This document shows positions 42,893 to 55,000 of a DNA stretch of 64,000 bases, piece after piece. Under the pieces are notes generated by a model, which saw only the letters and a list, made by a program, of their open reading frames with translations, was not told the DNA's origin and made no database searches. This DNA is from Ichthyophis bannanicus (taxonomy: Eukaryota; Chordata; Amphibia; Gymnophiona; Ichthyophiidae): the NCBI GenBank assembly GCA_033557465.1, contig CM066044.1, positions 190,456,184 through 190,520,183 on the forward strand, read 5' to 3'. The position numbers were made by a program, and so were the translations under genes. How positions within the stretch are numbered: position 1 is the first letter of the stretch; each line of letters begins with the position of its first letter.

Positions 42893-44990
42893 ACTAGTGC
42901 CCTCACTCTTCAGGTCTCCATCTGTGAGGCGTATGTGACCAGGGCTTCCATCCGCTGGATTCAAGCTTTGGCAGTGAGAGAGATGGAATCCCAAACCGCA
43001 GTGCCTGAGGCAGCAGCCTTGGAGTTAGTTCCTTGAGACCTCTACAACACGCTTTGCTCTCTCGTTGGTCTCCTCAACTCTGTCCGCTTTCCAGAAAGCT
43101 GGTCTGTCTGCAGAATATGAGAATGAGCCTTTTCTGGTGTCTACGGCAGGAACACCTGGCGATGGGAATGCCGCTAGTCACTGGACTGGATATTGGTGAC
43201 AAAGGATGCCATCCTCACTGGGTGGGGAGCGCATTATGAGTCACAAGTGACACAGTGATTCTGGTCTCCAGATGAGAGCATGTGGGCCATCAATCATTTG
43301 GAAATGAGCAGTCTTTCTGGCTCTGCAAGTTTTCCTTTCTCTTCTTCATTGGAGAGCAGTAAGGGTCTGCTTCAATAAAGCAACGACTGTAACATACATC
43401 AGGGGGGCACCTATAGTGCAACATTGGCAGAGGAGATTCACCCTTTACTTCTGTGGGTGGCGGAGAACCTTGAGGCCCTTGCAACAGCTCATGTGACAGG
43501 CAAAGAGATGGTTCAAGCGGCTTTTCTCAGTTGTCACCAGTTAGACCTGGGCAAATGGGAACTGAATGTAGCAGTCTTTCACGAGATTGCCTGTCGGTGG
43601 GGCGTGCCGGTCATGGACCTCATGGCCTCTGCCTCCAGTGCCAAAGTGAACAGGTTCTTCAGCAGGTGACGTGAGTCCAGGTCAGAGGGCTTTGATGCAC
43701 TAGCACAGAGATAGCCTAAGGATGGGTTTCCTTTGTGGCCTCTAATAGGGTGTCTTCTACAATGCATAGAATCCCACCCCAGATGTGTGATTCTCATTAT
43801 TCCAAACTGGCTCTGCTGGCTGAGGTATGCCGATCTCTGCAGATAGTGAGCCTGTGGTGGCTGCTGAACAGGATCGACCTGACCTCACAGGGACCCCTCC
43901 TAATGCCACAAGTGGATCAATTCTAACTTGCGGCCTTGCTCTTGAAAGGGCCAGCTTATGCAAAAAGGACTACTCCATCTCAGTGGTGGCTACCTTCTCA
44001 GAGTCCATAAATGTTCTACATCCTTAGCTTATGTCAGAGTGTGGCAGTTGTTTGAATGCTGGTGTGATGACAATGGTTTCTGAGGTTTTTTCATCCTTTA
44101 TTCCGAATATTCTGGCCTGTTTGCAGGCCGGGTTGGACAAAGGGTTGGCCCTGAACTCCCTTCAAGTCCAGGTGGCAGCATCTCGGATTACCGTAGACAC
44201 ATAAGGTTTTCTTTCTGGCAGCCCACACAAACATGGTCCGGTTTCTTAGGGCAGTGAGGCAGATGTGTCTACATCTGCAGGATATTGTTCCCCTGTGGGA
44301 ACTCAACTTGTGCTATCTGCTCTTACAGGTTTGCCCTTTGAGCCTCTCTCTAGGGCTTCCTTGAAAGAGCCTACCTAAAGGCGTTTTTTCTGGTGGCTAT
44401 TTGTTTAGCGTGACGGATGTCAGAGCTTTAGGCTTTATCTTACAGAGAGCCTTTTCTGGTGTTGGCCAAGGAGAAGGTGGAATTGAGGCCGGTTCTGCTT
44501 TTTTTAACAAAGATAGTTGCGCAGTTTCATTTCAGTCGGTCCGTGACCCTTCAAGTTTTTTTTTCTCATTTGCAAGACTCTGAGGAAACTTGTCAGTTGT
44601 ACTGGCTAGACTTGCACAGTGTTGCATCAGTACCTTAGAAGAGCGGAGACCTTCCATAAGTCTGATCATCTTTTTGGTTTGGAGGGCAGTGCAACGGTGA
44701 AGTGGCATGCAAGGTTTTGATAGCTCTTCTCTTCAGCATCGTCTCTGCTTATATGCTGAAGAGAAGACCAGTTCTGGGTGCATTGAAGGCAAATTTGACG
44801 AGGTCACAAGCAACCTCCTGGACGGAGTATGGTTTAGTTCTGCCGGCTGACATTTGCAGGGCAGCTACTTGGTGGTTCTTGCATACCTTTGCATGCCATT
44901 ACTGCCTCAACGTGTAGGCTTCAAATGATGTGCATTCTGGGGCTTTGGTGCTCCAGGCTGAACACGCGAGACCCTCCCATGCCTAGTTAC
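42893..44990 (+). pseudogene. D5 Gag end, RNase H, MT and YR relics
   Basis: 42893-43025 holds ALTLQVSICEAYVTRASIRW, aligned with the ALSMQASIAGAWVARACLQW segment of D4 Gag. At about 43027 it jumps to the RT/RNase H connection (RPLQHALLSRWSPQ). This is a large internal deletion. Then come RNase H (LEALATAHVTGKEMVQAAFL), MT (PVMDLMASASSAKVNRFFSR) and YR (ILTCGLALERASLCKKDYS near 43925, ADICRAATWWFLHTFACHY near 44850). Stops are frequent. This is the most decayed recombinase of the nest. Confidence 0.8.
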
Positions 44991-45014
44991 TGCTCTGGTA
45001 CAACCTACATATGC

Positions 45015-45045
45015 TGGGCTGGGCTGGGCTGGGCTGGGCTGGACT
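45015..45045. repeat. GCTGG pentanucleotide run
   Basis: About six tandem (GGGCT/GGACT) units directly before the D5 ICR, in the equivalent of the GGACTGGACT terminus. Confidence 0.8.
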
Positions 45046-45122
45046 GGACTGGAGGGATGATAAGGAAGGCAAAATTAGACCTTACCTGCTAATAGTCTTT
45101 CCTTGACTTCGTCCAGTCCAGG
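45040..45122. other. D5 internal complementary region
   Basis: GGAGGGATGATAAGGAA matches the complement of 17055-17072. GGCAAAATTAGACCTTACC matches, with small changes, the complement of the right tip. Confidence 0.85.
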
Positions 45123-45439
45123 ACCCCTTCCTTCGATAACGACTTTCTGTGTTTTTGAGTTTCAGGAGTACTGGGCAAGTCCGGCGGTCTATGCTGGAGG
45201 ACTCCTTTCAGAAGAACACTACTATATACTGGTACATTCTCGTGGATGATTCTTGACAGTATGGTATGTATGACCCTGACTTCTTGCTTTCCTCTCTTTT
45301 TGTAAATAGTTCTACAAGTTGCTTTCTGTAGCAAAGTTGGTTTGGGGACTGTTTTTGTCCTCGTACTATGTTTGACGGGCTATTGCCTGGAATTTTAGCC
45401 TTGATATGCTCTCTTGGAGTCTGCTTTGTCAATAGGATA

Positions 45440-45596
45440 CTAATCTCAGGGGCCTATGGAGGGAGCTCTTGTTCTATGACATCAGAAATCTGACATCCTT
45501 AGTTCCCAGCTGCTGGTGGAGGCTGATAACCCACACGTACTGGACTGGACTGGATGGACTCAAGGAAAGACAAGTAAGGTAAAGTCTAATTTTGCC
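45440..45596 (-). repeat. D5 right inverted terminal repeat
   Basis: Complement of 17055-17195. The tip AAGTAAGGTAAAGTCTAATT carries a slightly altered form of the donor-like motif. Confidence 0.88.
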
Positions 45597-45983
45597 ATTT
45601 TGTCCGTTTAAACAGTCATGAGTGGAACTATCTTGCTCTTGTGATATATAATTTTCCTAGTGCTGTTTCCCAAATTATGTTCTTCATTCTGTGTATCCTC
45701 CAGTCACTCTACAGTTGAATCATTACTGTGACTGTCCTGTTCCTTTTGTGAAGACAGTGCAAAAGTATTCATTTCAAACTTCTCCTTAGTCCTTTATCCA
45801 GGATAGTCTTCACACTGATTTATAATGATCAAGGAGAAGTATGAAAATGAGCTTACCATTGTTCACAACCACAATTCTTTCAGTAAAGCATCAATGAAAT
45901 ATCAATAATTTGTGCTTGCCCTTTAAGAAGACACAAGATCTAGTGGAGACATCACTTTTTGTTCTATTTTCTCCTTTTGTTAG

Positions 45984-46039
45984 GAAGATAAAACTCCCAG
46001 AGAACCGAAAGCAAGAGGCCAGCAATCAGAATGAACATG
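45984..46039 (+). CDS. TEDC2: Internal exon of a TEDC2-like gene (56 bp)
   Basis: A pyrimidine-rich tract and TAG (ends 45983) precede it, and GTGAGC follows at 46040. In the only stop-free frame it reads KIKLPENRKQEASNQNEH and ends with one base. The exon at 47851 starts with two bases, so the junction makes Gly followed by DEPS. Human TEDC2 has a comparable N-terminal segment ending in Asn-Gly-Glu-Asp just before its conserved Leu-rich helix (from memory of the family). The short length makes this call depend on phase agreement and on the neighbouring exon. The preceding exon must lie upstream, outside the window or beyond D5. Confidence 0.6.
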
Positions 46040-47850
46040 GTGAGCTGGTTTAGTCATGTGAAGACTGGGGACCAAGATTTCTGGTTTTAATTGAGAGCTG
46101 TAGACTGGCACAGCAGTGTGTGGTGAGCTAGGACTCTTAACATGAGGAATATTCATATTTATTTGAGTGGTGTAGAAGCTCAGTATTAGAATACTAGGGG
46201 AATAATACAGGTTTTGAGTTAGATGCATTGGTACAGTTGTAGGGGGTCTCAGTACTGGAGTACCTAATAACATCATAGATGTTGGAGAAAAAAAACACTG
46301 ACCCATCCAGTTATTGCTGTCCACACAGCCATGGATGTATCTCAGCTGCCAGTTTAGAATGTGATCACTTGTAAGATATTGTTCTTTATCCAGGAACGTT
46401 TTTGTTGAATTCTGTCTCTTATGTCCTGGGTGGATAAGTATACATGATTCACACCCAGCACTAATCTTCCCGTGTCTAATTGCAAGTTTTTGCAATCTAA
46501 ATTCCAACTGTGTGGCCTTTTCAGAGGGCACAACACTGTCTGCTCCCCCAAGCTTGCTTTTGAGGGGTTGTAACCTTTTTAAAATTTCCATTATTTTAAA
46601 TTTAGCAGGCATCAGTATTAAGCACTGTATGACAGCATATGATATTTCTGTATATTACAGTTATAAGCCCACTGCTTTTGGTTTGTATCCTTTTTTTTAA
46701 TTGTTAAGGTTTGCAGTTGAACAGAAATATTAAGCATTCTATCTGAATTTTGATACAATATATAAAAGGAAGTACCTGAAGTAAATGCACTATAAATGAG
46801 TATCAAAGATTATATGTAAAGGAGATGGAAACTCTTATGTTTTCTCCCAAATGCATGTCACCTTTCATCCACATTCATACCTGTAATATTTGTACAGCTA
46901 GTAGCACTAAGGGGTCTAGTTTCTAAAGTGTGCTAACATTAACACGTATTATTAGTAACTAGGTTCCATTGAATAACATGGGACCTGTGTTAAAATAATG
47001 CAGGTCAATGGTGAATTAACACACGTTAACATTATCGTACCTTAGTAACTAGACCCCTAATTCTTTTGCATTACACTAATTTCCAGTCTCTCTTTTTGTA
47101 TATATCTTAACCTCTTTCACAGTACCATCCTTGAGTGTCCATTTGAATTTTTGATATAATACAATGAGTATATTTTGGGGTTCCCTAGGCAGATGTTTAT
47201 GAAGAGTTTCTGGATTTTCAAAAAGTTCTGAAAATCTTTAACCAAGCCTCCCCAACTGTTTTCTTTATTCCATTTCCAATATTTAAGATATTTTTGGGAT
47301 ATTTTTTTGCTTCTTCACTTTATTGTGTCACAATGCTTTCTCTCACCACTAGTAATACTAAATTATTATATCTGCTTCTTACATTTGCAGTCCTAACAGG
47401 AAGTACCCTGATTACATATGCACTTTAAAAATTTGTCTAACAATGAAAAAATGTCTTGTCAGAATTTTTACATATATATGGGCATTGTAAGAAAGTTCTT
47501 GTACGAGTTTTGACTTGTTGCCTAGTTTGCCATTAATTCTATACACTGTTAAGTCCAATTTATTACTATGGGCTCTACACACCCTTCCATACAGCCTTAG
47601 AAAAAATGGGGCTGCCATGAGTTGGAGCTGTACAGCTTAGGATAAAGTTTGTCAGACTAGTCTTGAGTTGGTAGAGCTGTGTGAAGGAAATTTGCACTTT
47701 CTTATTTCTCTTACATGGTGGTTTTTTTAAGTCATTGCTTTATTTCTCTTTCATGAAGAGTACAAAAGTATTTCAAAGCAGTAATTTTTGTGGTGGTTCT
47801 TTGGAGCCTGGCCTCATCCTCTGGTCACTTATTATATTCTTCCCTTGCAG
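46040..47850 (+). other. TEDC2-like intron between the two exons
   Basis: 1.81 kb, AT-rich and mostly unique apart from the MITE. Starts GTGAGC and ends TCTTCCCTTGCAG. The minus-strand open frame at 45980-46612 is not supported by any similarity. Confidence 0.6.
46911..47057. mobile_element. 147-bp MITE with TAA target duplication
   Basis: Imperfect terminal inverted repeats, GGGGTCTAGTTTCTAAAGT at the left and the complement of GGGGTCTAGTTACTAAGGT at the right. Flanked by TAA on both sides (46908-46910 and 47058-47060). A 3-bp TAA/TTA duplication and G-rich ends suggest the PIF/Harbinger superfamily. It lies in the TEDC2 intron between the two exons. Confidence 0.8.
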
Positions 47851-48493
47851 GCGATGAGCCTTCACCAAAGGAATGTCAGGATTTAGAGCTACTGAACAAA
47901 GCTCTTGCAAAAGCACTAAGAATCCGAGAGAGTATCCTGGCAACCGAGTCCAAGGTCCAGGGAGATGCTAAAGGGGCAGAGAAAGGAGTAGATGGAAAAC
48001 TACCCCCCAACAATTCTGCTGTGCACCGAAAACCTATGTGTAAAGAGAGGATTCCCAAAACTGTCACAGCGACATCAGCAAACAAAACTTCAGAGCACAT
48101 TAAAAAGCACTCGCATTATTTGCTAAAAGCTCCTTACCAAACTGATCCCGAAAGAAGAAGAACTCGAAGGGTAGCTACTAGGCTGCTACCTAGGGGTTTA
48201 AAGAGTGCTGGAAGGGGTGCAGTGAATGTATCTATACCCCACAAACTCAAAGGGTCTATCTTGGCTGACAAGTTGGATCTGGAGCAGCGCTGCAGTAGCA
48301 CTGAAGTGATGGGTTCACCCATTGTTGAGTCTTCTAGAGAAGAATCAGAGGCTACTAAAAAACTATTCAGAGAGCCAGAGACAGATCTTGATCACCCAGT
48401 AGGGGCTGCCGTAGCAGAGAGTCAAACGACACAAAGGAACTCCAAAGAAGAAAAACCACCACCTCCTCACATCTTCACTTTAAAAGAACAGGG
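47851..48493 (+). CDS. TEDC2: TEDC2-like exon (643 bp)
   Basis: The acceptor TTCCCTTGCAG ends at 47850 and the donor GTATGT starts at 48494. The exon enters in phase 1 and leaves in phase 2. It encodes about 214 residues. Near the start is a helix ECQDLELLNKALAKALRIRE, matching the ELEFL-ALEKA-RVRR helix of human TEDC2. At the end is PHIFTLKEQG, matching its FTLKEKG block. The middle is basic and Ser/Thr-rich, poorly conserved, as in the human protein. TEDC2 works with TEDC1 and delta- and epsilon-tubulin in building stable triplet centrioles. The identification rests on my memory of the family. Later exons are not in the window. Confidence 0.78.
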
Positions 48494-48674
48494 GTATGTA
48501 CTCAACTCCAAAATCTCAAGCAGTAATTTTGTTTAACTGGGATATCTTGTTGAGGTATGGATAAAGAGACCACTTATCTGCAGGTTAGTGATATAGATGG
48601 GCCCAGTGCTGGTTGAGTTTAACTTTCCATAAGGCAATTTTACTGTTTCTAATCTAACCCTGAACTAGCAGTGC
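48494..48674 (+). other. TEDC2-like intron start
   Basis: Only 181 bp separate the exon donor from the left end of D7. No other features seen. Confidence 0.6.
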
Positions 48675-48835
48675 TCTCCGGGAACAAGCAGAAAGCAAGT
48701 CCTCACTTATGAGTGACATCACTGATGGAGCCCGTGTGGGAACAATCTCCAGCTTCCATAGGAAGCTTTTGCTAGGTCTACCATGCATGCGTGCTTATCT
48801 TCCTGACCAAAGGAGCCATCTTACTTAGCCTTTTT
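48675..48835 (+). repeat. D7 left inverted terminal repeat (partner missing)
   Basis: Aligns with the D3 left ITR (TGATGGAGCCCGTGTGGGAAC against GACGGAGCCTGCGCGGGAAC). No complementary right copy was seen in the window. Confidence 0.75.
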
Positions 48836-49079
48836 TTTTTCCGCGAAGGCCTTTGGATGTCCCTCTGATCCCAGAAAGCTGAAGTACCCTTGCAGTTTGT
48901 ATTTTTTGCCTGTCTGCTTTCTCTTTTCGGTTGCATGAGATTTTTTTTCTACTACTTTCTGCCCGTTCCCAGGACAGTCTGTGCCTCAGTGCTGTGTTTT
49001 TCTTAGGGTTTTTCTTTTTGTGTTTTCGGCACATGGGTCTTTTCTCTCATGCCCCTCTAGTCAGGACATTGGCGTCAAT

Positions 49080-51161
49080 TTGGCAGAAGCAGTCTTCCCC
49101 AATATGAGCAAACTGGCCACTAGGTTCAAGAAGCGCACTAGGTAGGTGAGCACGCACCATCTCTATGACGGACTGCCATGGCTGGTGCATTCAATGCCTC
49201 GGACCCAATAATGAGCCTGCTACATGCACACTATGCCTGCAGATGACTAAAAAAGGGCTGAAGAATCAAGAGAAACAGCTGGAATCGCTGTTTGGGTCCT
49301 CCGAGTCAGCAGCATAGACACTAGCATCAAGACCCTTGAAATCCTCCACTGAAGCCGTGGCCCACCATGTGGACCAAGTTCATTCAGCGCTGAGGGGCTG
49401 TGGTAGACTGGACCAGCAGCTGTCCTTCAACGAAAGTCATCCTCAGAAGGATCAATCCTCCACCCCATTGGCGTCAAAGGCCAATGCTGATAACTGGGGT
49501 ATGGCCCATGGTCATCGATATCGGAGTGCCCCTCGCCGAGTGAGGGCCGGGAGCAGCCATCAAAGCTGCCCCAGCTTAAGGAGTTGCCACCCAAGGTCCC
49601 GACGTGGAAACTGTCATCAGAGGCCATCGGTGCCATCCTGGCTCTAGCTGCTTCAGACACAGCACTCCTTGCTGAAAGGATGCAGGTCCTTGAGCACAGT
49701 TTGACTGCATTCCTGGCTGCACAGGCTGTGAAGGACCCGATGCCCTGGGGTTCCTCAATGCCAGCAGTAGCCCTGTTGATGGAGATTCAGCCTATCCTTG
49801 AGATCCATGTTCTCCCTACTGGGAAAGAAGGTTCTACCAGGTGATCAGAATCGTGCTCGGTTCCCATGGGTTCTCAGAGTGCCTGTGGTTCGGAGGACCA
49901 TCGTCACGAACATCTGAAGCCTTGGGACCCAACTTCTCCTTTGGGAATACCTTTGGCGTCTGGAGGAATCCTGGTGGTATTTCATCTTCCTCACCGATTC
50001 CGATGAATGGGAGACTGAGGATGAGTCCGCGATATCGGAGCATCATAGAGATATACCATTGGATCCTTCGCCACCATATGAAGGCCATAAGTCCCCACTT
50101 GAGGACATTTCCTTCCATGAATTCGTCTGAGACATGGCGAAGGCCTTATCCTTCATTGGAGGCAGAGAAGGAGCAGAGGGCGGAGGAACTGGAGATCTCC
50201 CTCTCCTTCAAAAGAAGAAATCATGGTTCCAGTACACCGGATCCTGGAGAGCTTGCTCTTCCGTATTTGAGAGACTCACCTCACGGTGGCCACTGCTAGC
50301 CACCATTTGGACTTGATGTACCGAGCTCATAAGAGCCCAGGTTTCGAGAAACCGCAGCTCCTGCACAACTCCATGGTTGGAGTTCTTTATGCTCTTCATG
50401 GTGGATTCCACAAGAAACATTCCTTGGTCCTTCCAGGTAGGGAGGCCTGGACACTGGACGAGGTCAGTAGAAAATGTTACCTGGATTCTATGCTGGTGGG
50501 CCACATCCTCGCTTATCAGCTCTATGTGGAGATGTACCTTAAGGACCTTATGAGGAGCTTGGCCAAGTTCTTGGCCATGTTTTCAGAGGAATAGTTGGAC
50601 CATTTTCGTGGTTTCCTCTCCAAGAGCAGAGAGTGCTCGAAGTATGTGATCAGGGCAACCTATCATGCTTTTGAGTCGGTGGCCAGAATGGCCACCGTTG
50701 GCATAGGGGCCCACCGAAGGGCCTGGCTCCAGTCCTCAGACTTTGAGCAGTGGGTGCTGGAAAGGTTTGTCGATATCCCCTGCCAAGGGGAGAACCTCTT
50801 TGGCAAGCCCATGGAGGACAAAGCCAGGGAACTGGAGAGGGAGCAGTTGACAATGAACAGGCTTTCCAGGAGGACGGCAGACCCCTCGCAAAAGAAGGCC
50901 TCGGGGGGGAAAAGGCTTATTGCCCCAAGAAGAGAGAGTATTACGGGGGCTACCCTGCCTGTCACCACTACCAGAGCTCTCAGCAGGGGCAACAAGAGAA
51001 AGGACAGGGCTGACAGAAGTCCCAGAAGCTCCAGCCTGCGCCACAGCTGCAGCCCGGTAGGGGTTTTTGACTCATTCTTGAGGAGCATGGCCCGGCTGCC
51101 CATTCCCAGTGCAGTTCCATCACAAGCAGGTGGCCACTTGATCCACTATGCTCACCGGTGA
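49080..51161 (+). pseudogene. D7 Gag relic
   Basis: The N-terminal part is broken. The body is readable in two same-strand pieces. 50286-50594 has MYRAHKSPGFEKPQLLHNSM and LDSMLVGHILAYQLYVEMYL. After a TAG at 50592, 50595-51161 has AHRRAWLQSSDFEQWVLERF and CQGENLFGKPMEDKA. These align with D3 Gag (DTMYRVLPYPGFQKTQLPHH, ARRIAWLQASDLEPW). Confidence 0.78.
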
Positions 51162-51179
51162 CCAACCATAATAACAGAC

Positions 51180-52050
51180 TCATGGGCTCTCAAGATTTTC
51201 CAGGATTGGGTACAGGTTACATTTCCATCAGCTTCCTCCCCTGTTCTTCCCAGGGGAGTACTGCCTCAATCCCCACCACTGGGAGTTCCTCCAGGTGGAG
51301 GTTCAGTCCCTTTTGGCCAATGTAGCCATCAAACTCATTCCATCCTCACAGACTGGGAGGGGGGTTCTGCTCTTGTTCCTTCCTTGTGCCCAGAAAGATG
51401 GGAGGCTTCCAGCCCATCCTGAATCTACGAAACCTCATTCGGTTCCTCCATTAAAGAAACTTCAAGATGGTCTCTCTGGAAATGTTGTTGCCTTACCTCC
51501 AGCGGGAGGATTGGCTGTGCTCCCTGGATCTAAAGGATGCTTATACTCCTATTCCCATTCCATCATCAGTACCTCTGCTTCATGCTCAGCAGAAAGCACT
51601 ACCAGTACCGGGTGCTGCCTTTCTGTCTTCACAAAGTGTCTGGTGGTCATTGCTGCTTTCCTTTGAACCCTGGGTGTATTTGTCTTCCTCTGTCTGGATG
51701 ACTGGCTGATAAGGAGTGTGACACCAGACGAGGCCCAGTGAGCCCTGAGGCTCACCATTCAAGTGCTAGAACATCTCGGATTTGTGATCAACTGTCCAAA
51801 GTCTCACCTGCAGCCCTGCTCAGTACAACCCTGGTTCGGGCCTATCTACCTGCAGATTGAGCACAGCAGCTGGTCGCACTCTCCCACAAGCTGTAACAAA
51901 GCCCAACCATGATGGCATGTCAGATGCTCCGCGTCCTCTGCACATGGCTTCCACAATCCATGTCACTCTTCTTGCCTGGCTACAGATGAGGCAAGCGCAG
52001 TGGACTCTCTGAACACAAATTCTCCTAACCCTGCCTCCATCCCCTAGTAC
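51180..52050 (+). pseudogene. D7 RT relic
   Basis: Blocks scattered over frames: PKDGRLPAH-like finger region (near 51395), LCSLDLKDAYTPIPIP (51510), FTKCLVVIAAFL (51630), FVFLCLDDWLIRSVTPDEAQ (51675, catalytic Asp pair kept) and LGFVINCPKSHLQP (51775). Domain ends near 52050 before RNase H. Confidence 0.75.
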
Positions 52051-52070
52051 AAATTTCTTGTGCATAGTCA

Positions 52071-55000
52071 TTAGAGAGCTCCTGAAAATCCAACCCGAAT
52101 GTGGCCCTCGATGACCAGAGTTAGATGCCCCTTAGTGTCTAAAGTTCCAGGAAATTTATTTGAAACCTTTATTCTGAACAGACCAGGATCTTGAGTGTGA
52201 AGCCAAAATTGGAGACACTTGTGATTAGAACATTTTATGCTACAAGTGAGCAGGACCAGCAATGCCTTTGAAGCGTGGGGATGTTTCAAAGGTCCCGCCC
52301 CCATGTTTAGTGTGGATTTTATTGCCTCTGCCGCCGAGTTTGGGTCTGAGAGACGCGGCAGAGATGACAGTATGAAGTGGGGAAATAAAAGCTGCTGAGC
52401 ACTGCCTCTAACCCTCAAGTTACAAAAAAAAACAGCTTTTCAAGTGCCAGTTTTAGAGTTCTGCCGGCAGCTGGCCTGGCCATATAAAAATCAGCTAGGC
52501 TGTCTGAAAACTGGCCATTTGGCAACCCTACTGGGGCACCCTGCCATCCACGCCTTCTACCACATGGGGTCCATGGTGCTGAGAAGGAACCCCTTTGACT
52601 ACAACAGAGGCTGCCAAACCTTGGGCAGGGTGGGAGAGAGGCAAGCCAAAAAGGGCATCCACTCTCCCACCATGGGGAAAGCACTCTGGAGACACCAGAA
52701 CACCCTACACAACCCCATGGAGATAGGCAACACCATATAGCACCCAGCCAGAGCATGCCAACTCTCATAGAAATGAAGGCCCACAGGCCCTGGGGAGCCC
52801 ACATGATCTGCTCAGATCTGTGGAATGCCTCATTCTTTAGGAGGAGGCGGGGGGGGGGGGGAGAAGGGAGAACACTGATCTGGGAGCTCTAATCAGAGAA
52901 GCCCATGTTCAGTGGTAAAATTGTAAGGACTTGCTCATCGACCAGTAGCCCAAAGACACATTCTTCTAGGGTTCAGAGTGAGGGGCCATCTGCCCAAAGG
53001 AACAGGGTCCCACGGCACTAGCATAGCCTCCCTTGTTCACATATGCACTGCTCCATGGCTGTCCATGCGGGGGAGGTGGTGATCGGACTGCACATATTGG
53101 TGCTAAACTTTCATTTTGCCAGTTGTTGCAGCACCTTATTTCATGCCCCTCCCCCAATAGTACTCTGCTGTCTCCAACCCTTACTGCTGTATGTGGCCAG
53201 TACTGGTTGTTTCACTGAGCATAGACCCTATCTCCCAACTCCTCAGCTCATCACACCAGCAGCCCTCTCACATCTATCCAGTGCTCTTGAACAACATACT
53301 TTCAAGAGTGACGCAGCTTTGTGTGTGTTTCCACTCTCTCAGCAGATACTCATGTGCTGCAGGCCCTGGTTGTAGGGCTGCCAAGCTATACACAATGCTA
53401 CCAGTCTGATACGGATGCACTTGGCGAGTTCTGGACATTGTCAGCCATTGTGGTCAATGATGGTATGTGTGTGGGAGGGTTCCAGGTTTTAAACAGATCG
53501 ACATTCGTTCCCAGGCAATGTAGTGCTGACTTGCTAGCAAGGCAGGCACAACTACCGTCTGGTCGGAGGATGGCGATAGTTGCACTGCACTAGCAGCGCG
53601 TTTGTGCCTCTAGCACAAGTGCACTACTACTGCCCACTCGCCACCCCAACCCAACCTATTTGCGTACTGTTTTGGTAATGAGACGTGTTTAGCGCAGGAG
53701 CCTTCTGGGTACACATTCCCTGCTACTGCGCAGCCAAAACATGTTAGCCCCACACTAAACCCCACCCTTCTGGCTACCGTGTTTTCATAAACATGCCCCT
53801 TAGGCTCCTACGTTTGACTGAAAATAGGGACCAGTAGTTTTTCAATTCTCTTAATGTTTTTACTTCCTGTGAAATGGTGCAATTTGTAACAAATTTTGAT
53901 TTGTACAGTTTTTTTTTCTCCTTTTTAAATATCATTTGTGCAGTAGTTAGCTAGTGCTACTTTATTTCTTTTGGTAATATGTGCTGTGCTCGGATTCATA
54001 TTGTTTTAGAAATAAGGAGCTTCTCAGCACTGCAGTACAAAACCTCCTTCAGTAAAAGAGCACTGTGTAAGCTACAGAAGGGAAATTGAAGATCAGGCCT
54101 GTTTTCCAAAGTGCAGTGTTCTGAAAAGTATAGACAGATTGAATGCTATTCTAATCCCCTTCTGAATGTTGAATGTAATTAAATTTAAATCTGATCTTTT
54201 CTCTACTTCCCTTCTGTCACTGACTCTAAAAGAGTTGCTATGTTCTATTTGCTAGCGTTGTCATATAATTGTCCCCAGAGTTGTTACAAATTCTGCATTT
54301 CTTTTATGGTGTAACAGCACTAGAGAGATGGGAAAAGGAAGTGGTGGATAAAGTAACTCCAGGCCTGGATTTTCAGATGTCCACTAGGAATTTGCCTAGA
54401 GTGGTAAAATTTTGGGGTGCTGCAACTTGCCACCAGGATCTGAGTCATCACTCAGAGCTGCTATCACAAGTTGCTACCATGTTCAGATCCATGAAACCCA
54501 AAAGGGGAGAGAGAATGGAGGTCCTGGAAAAGGCAGCATTGAAAGCCCTAGTGGGAACAATGGAATTAAGAATTTGCAGTGGAGGGAAAAGAGGCAGCAC
54601 TGGTAGCCTAGTCGGTGGCACGGACAGTGCCTCGGTGGTATTGTCAGGATGGGTTGGTCTCAAACCGGTGTTTGTCAGGTTAGACCCCAGACTCTAAGAG
54701 AAGCTATCCTTTCTGGTGAGAATCTAATCCCAGCCAGCCCATTCATTGTGTTGTCATGTGGTTCTGTTCCTGATTAGCTCAGCAGGGACCTTTCAAAGGT
54801 GGGCTTGGGTATCTCTGCCCCAATTATGGGCTTGTTCTTTGCTGGTTCATCGCTCAGGCTGATCTGCCATCTATTGTTTTAAGATTCTGCTTGGCAAGGT
54901 TCTATATCTGTTCCTGTCTAACCTTGCTTCTGTTTGCCTCTGAATTCCCGAATATTTTGCCTTTGTTTTGGATGCATTTAGAAGATAAACTAAACTTACT

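Larger units (their letters stand above)
17055..45596 (+). mobile_element. DIRS-like element D5 (lineage B), 28.5-kb nest host
   Basis: The left tip (17055-17195) is the reverse complement of 45440-45596, sharing ACCAGCAGCTGGGAACT and GGCTATTAGCC-like blocks. An ICR lies at 45040-45122. Own parts are the leader (17196-19426), Gag scraps (about 36480-37106 and 42893-43025) and RNase H, MT and YR relics (43027-44990). The Gag-to-RNase H part is deleted. Everything else is later insertions: a SINE, D3 with D4, a minisatellite, an L2 LINE and D6. The right end is 387 bp upstream of a host exon. Confidence 0.85.
48675..52070 (+). mobile_element. DIRS-like element D7 (lineage A), 3'-truncated
   Basis: The left tip TCTCCGGGAACAAGCAGAAA aligns with D2 and D3. 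Gag and RT follow and similarity ends near 52060. No RNase H, YR, ICR or right ITR is found downstream, so the element was truncated or rearranged. Stops are common, and the copy is older than D3. Confidence 0.8.

Noticed and set aside
45980..46612. 210-codon minus-strand frame over the small TEDC2 exon
   Set aside because: No recognised similarity; the + strand exon with consistent splice phases explains the region better.
54269..54697. 142-codon open frame between D7 and D8
   Set aside because: No similarity recognised, and no splice or promoter context to support a gene.
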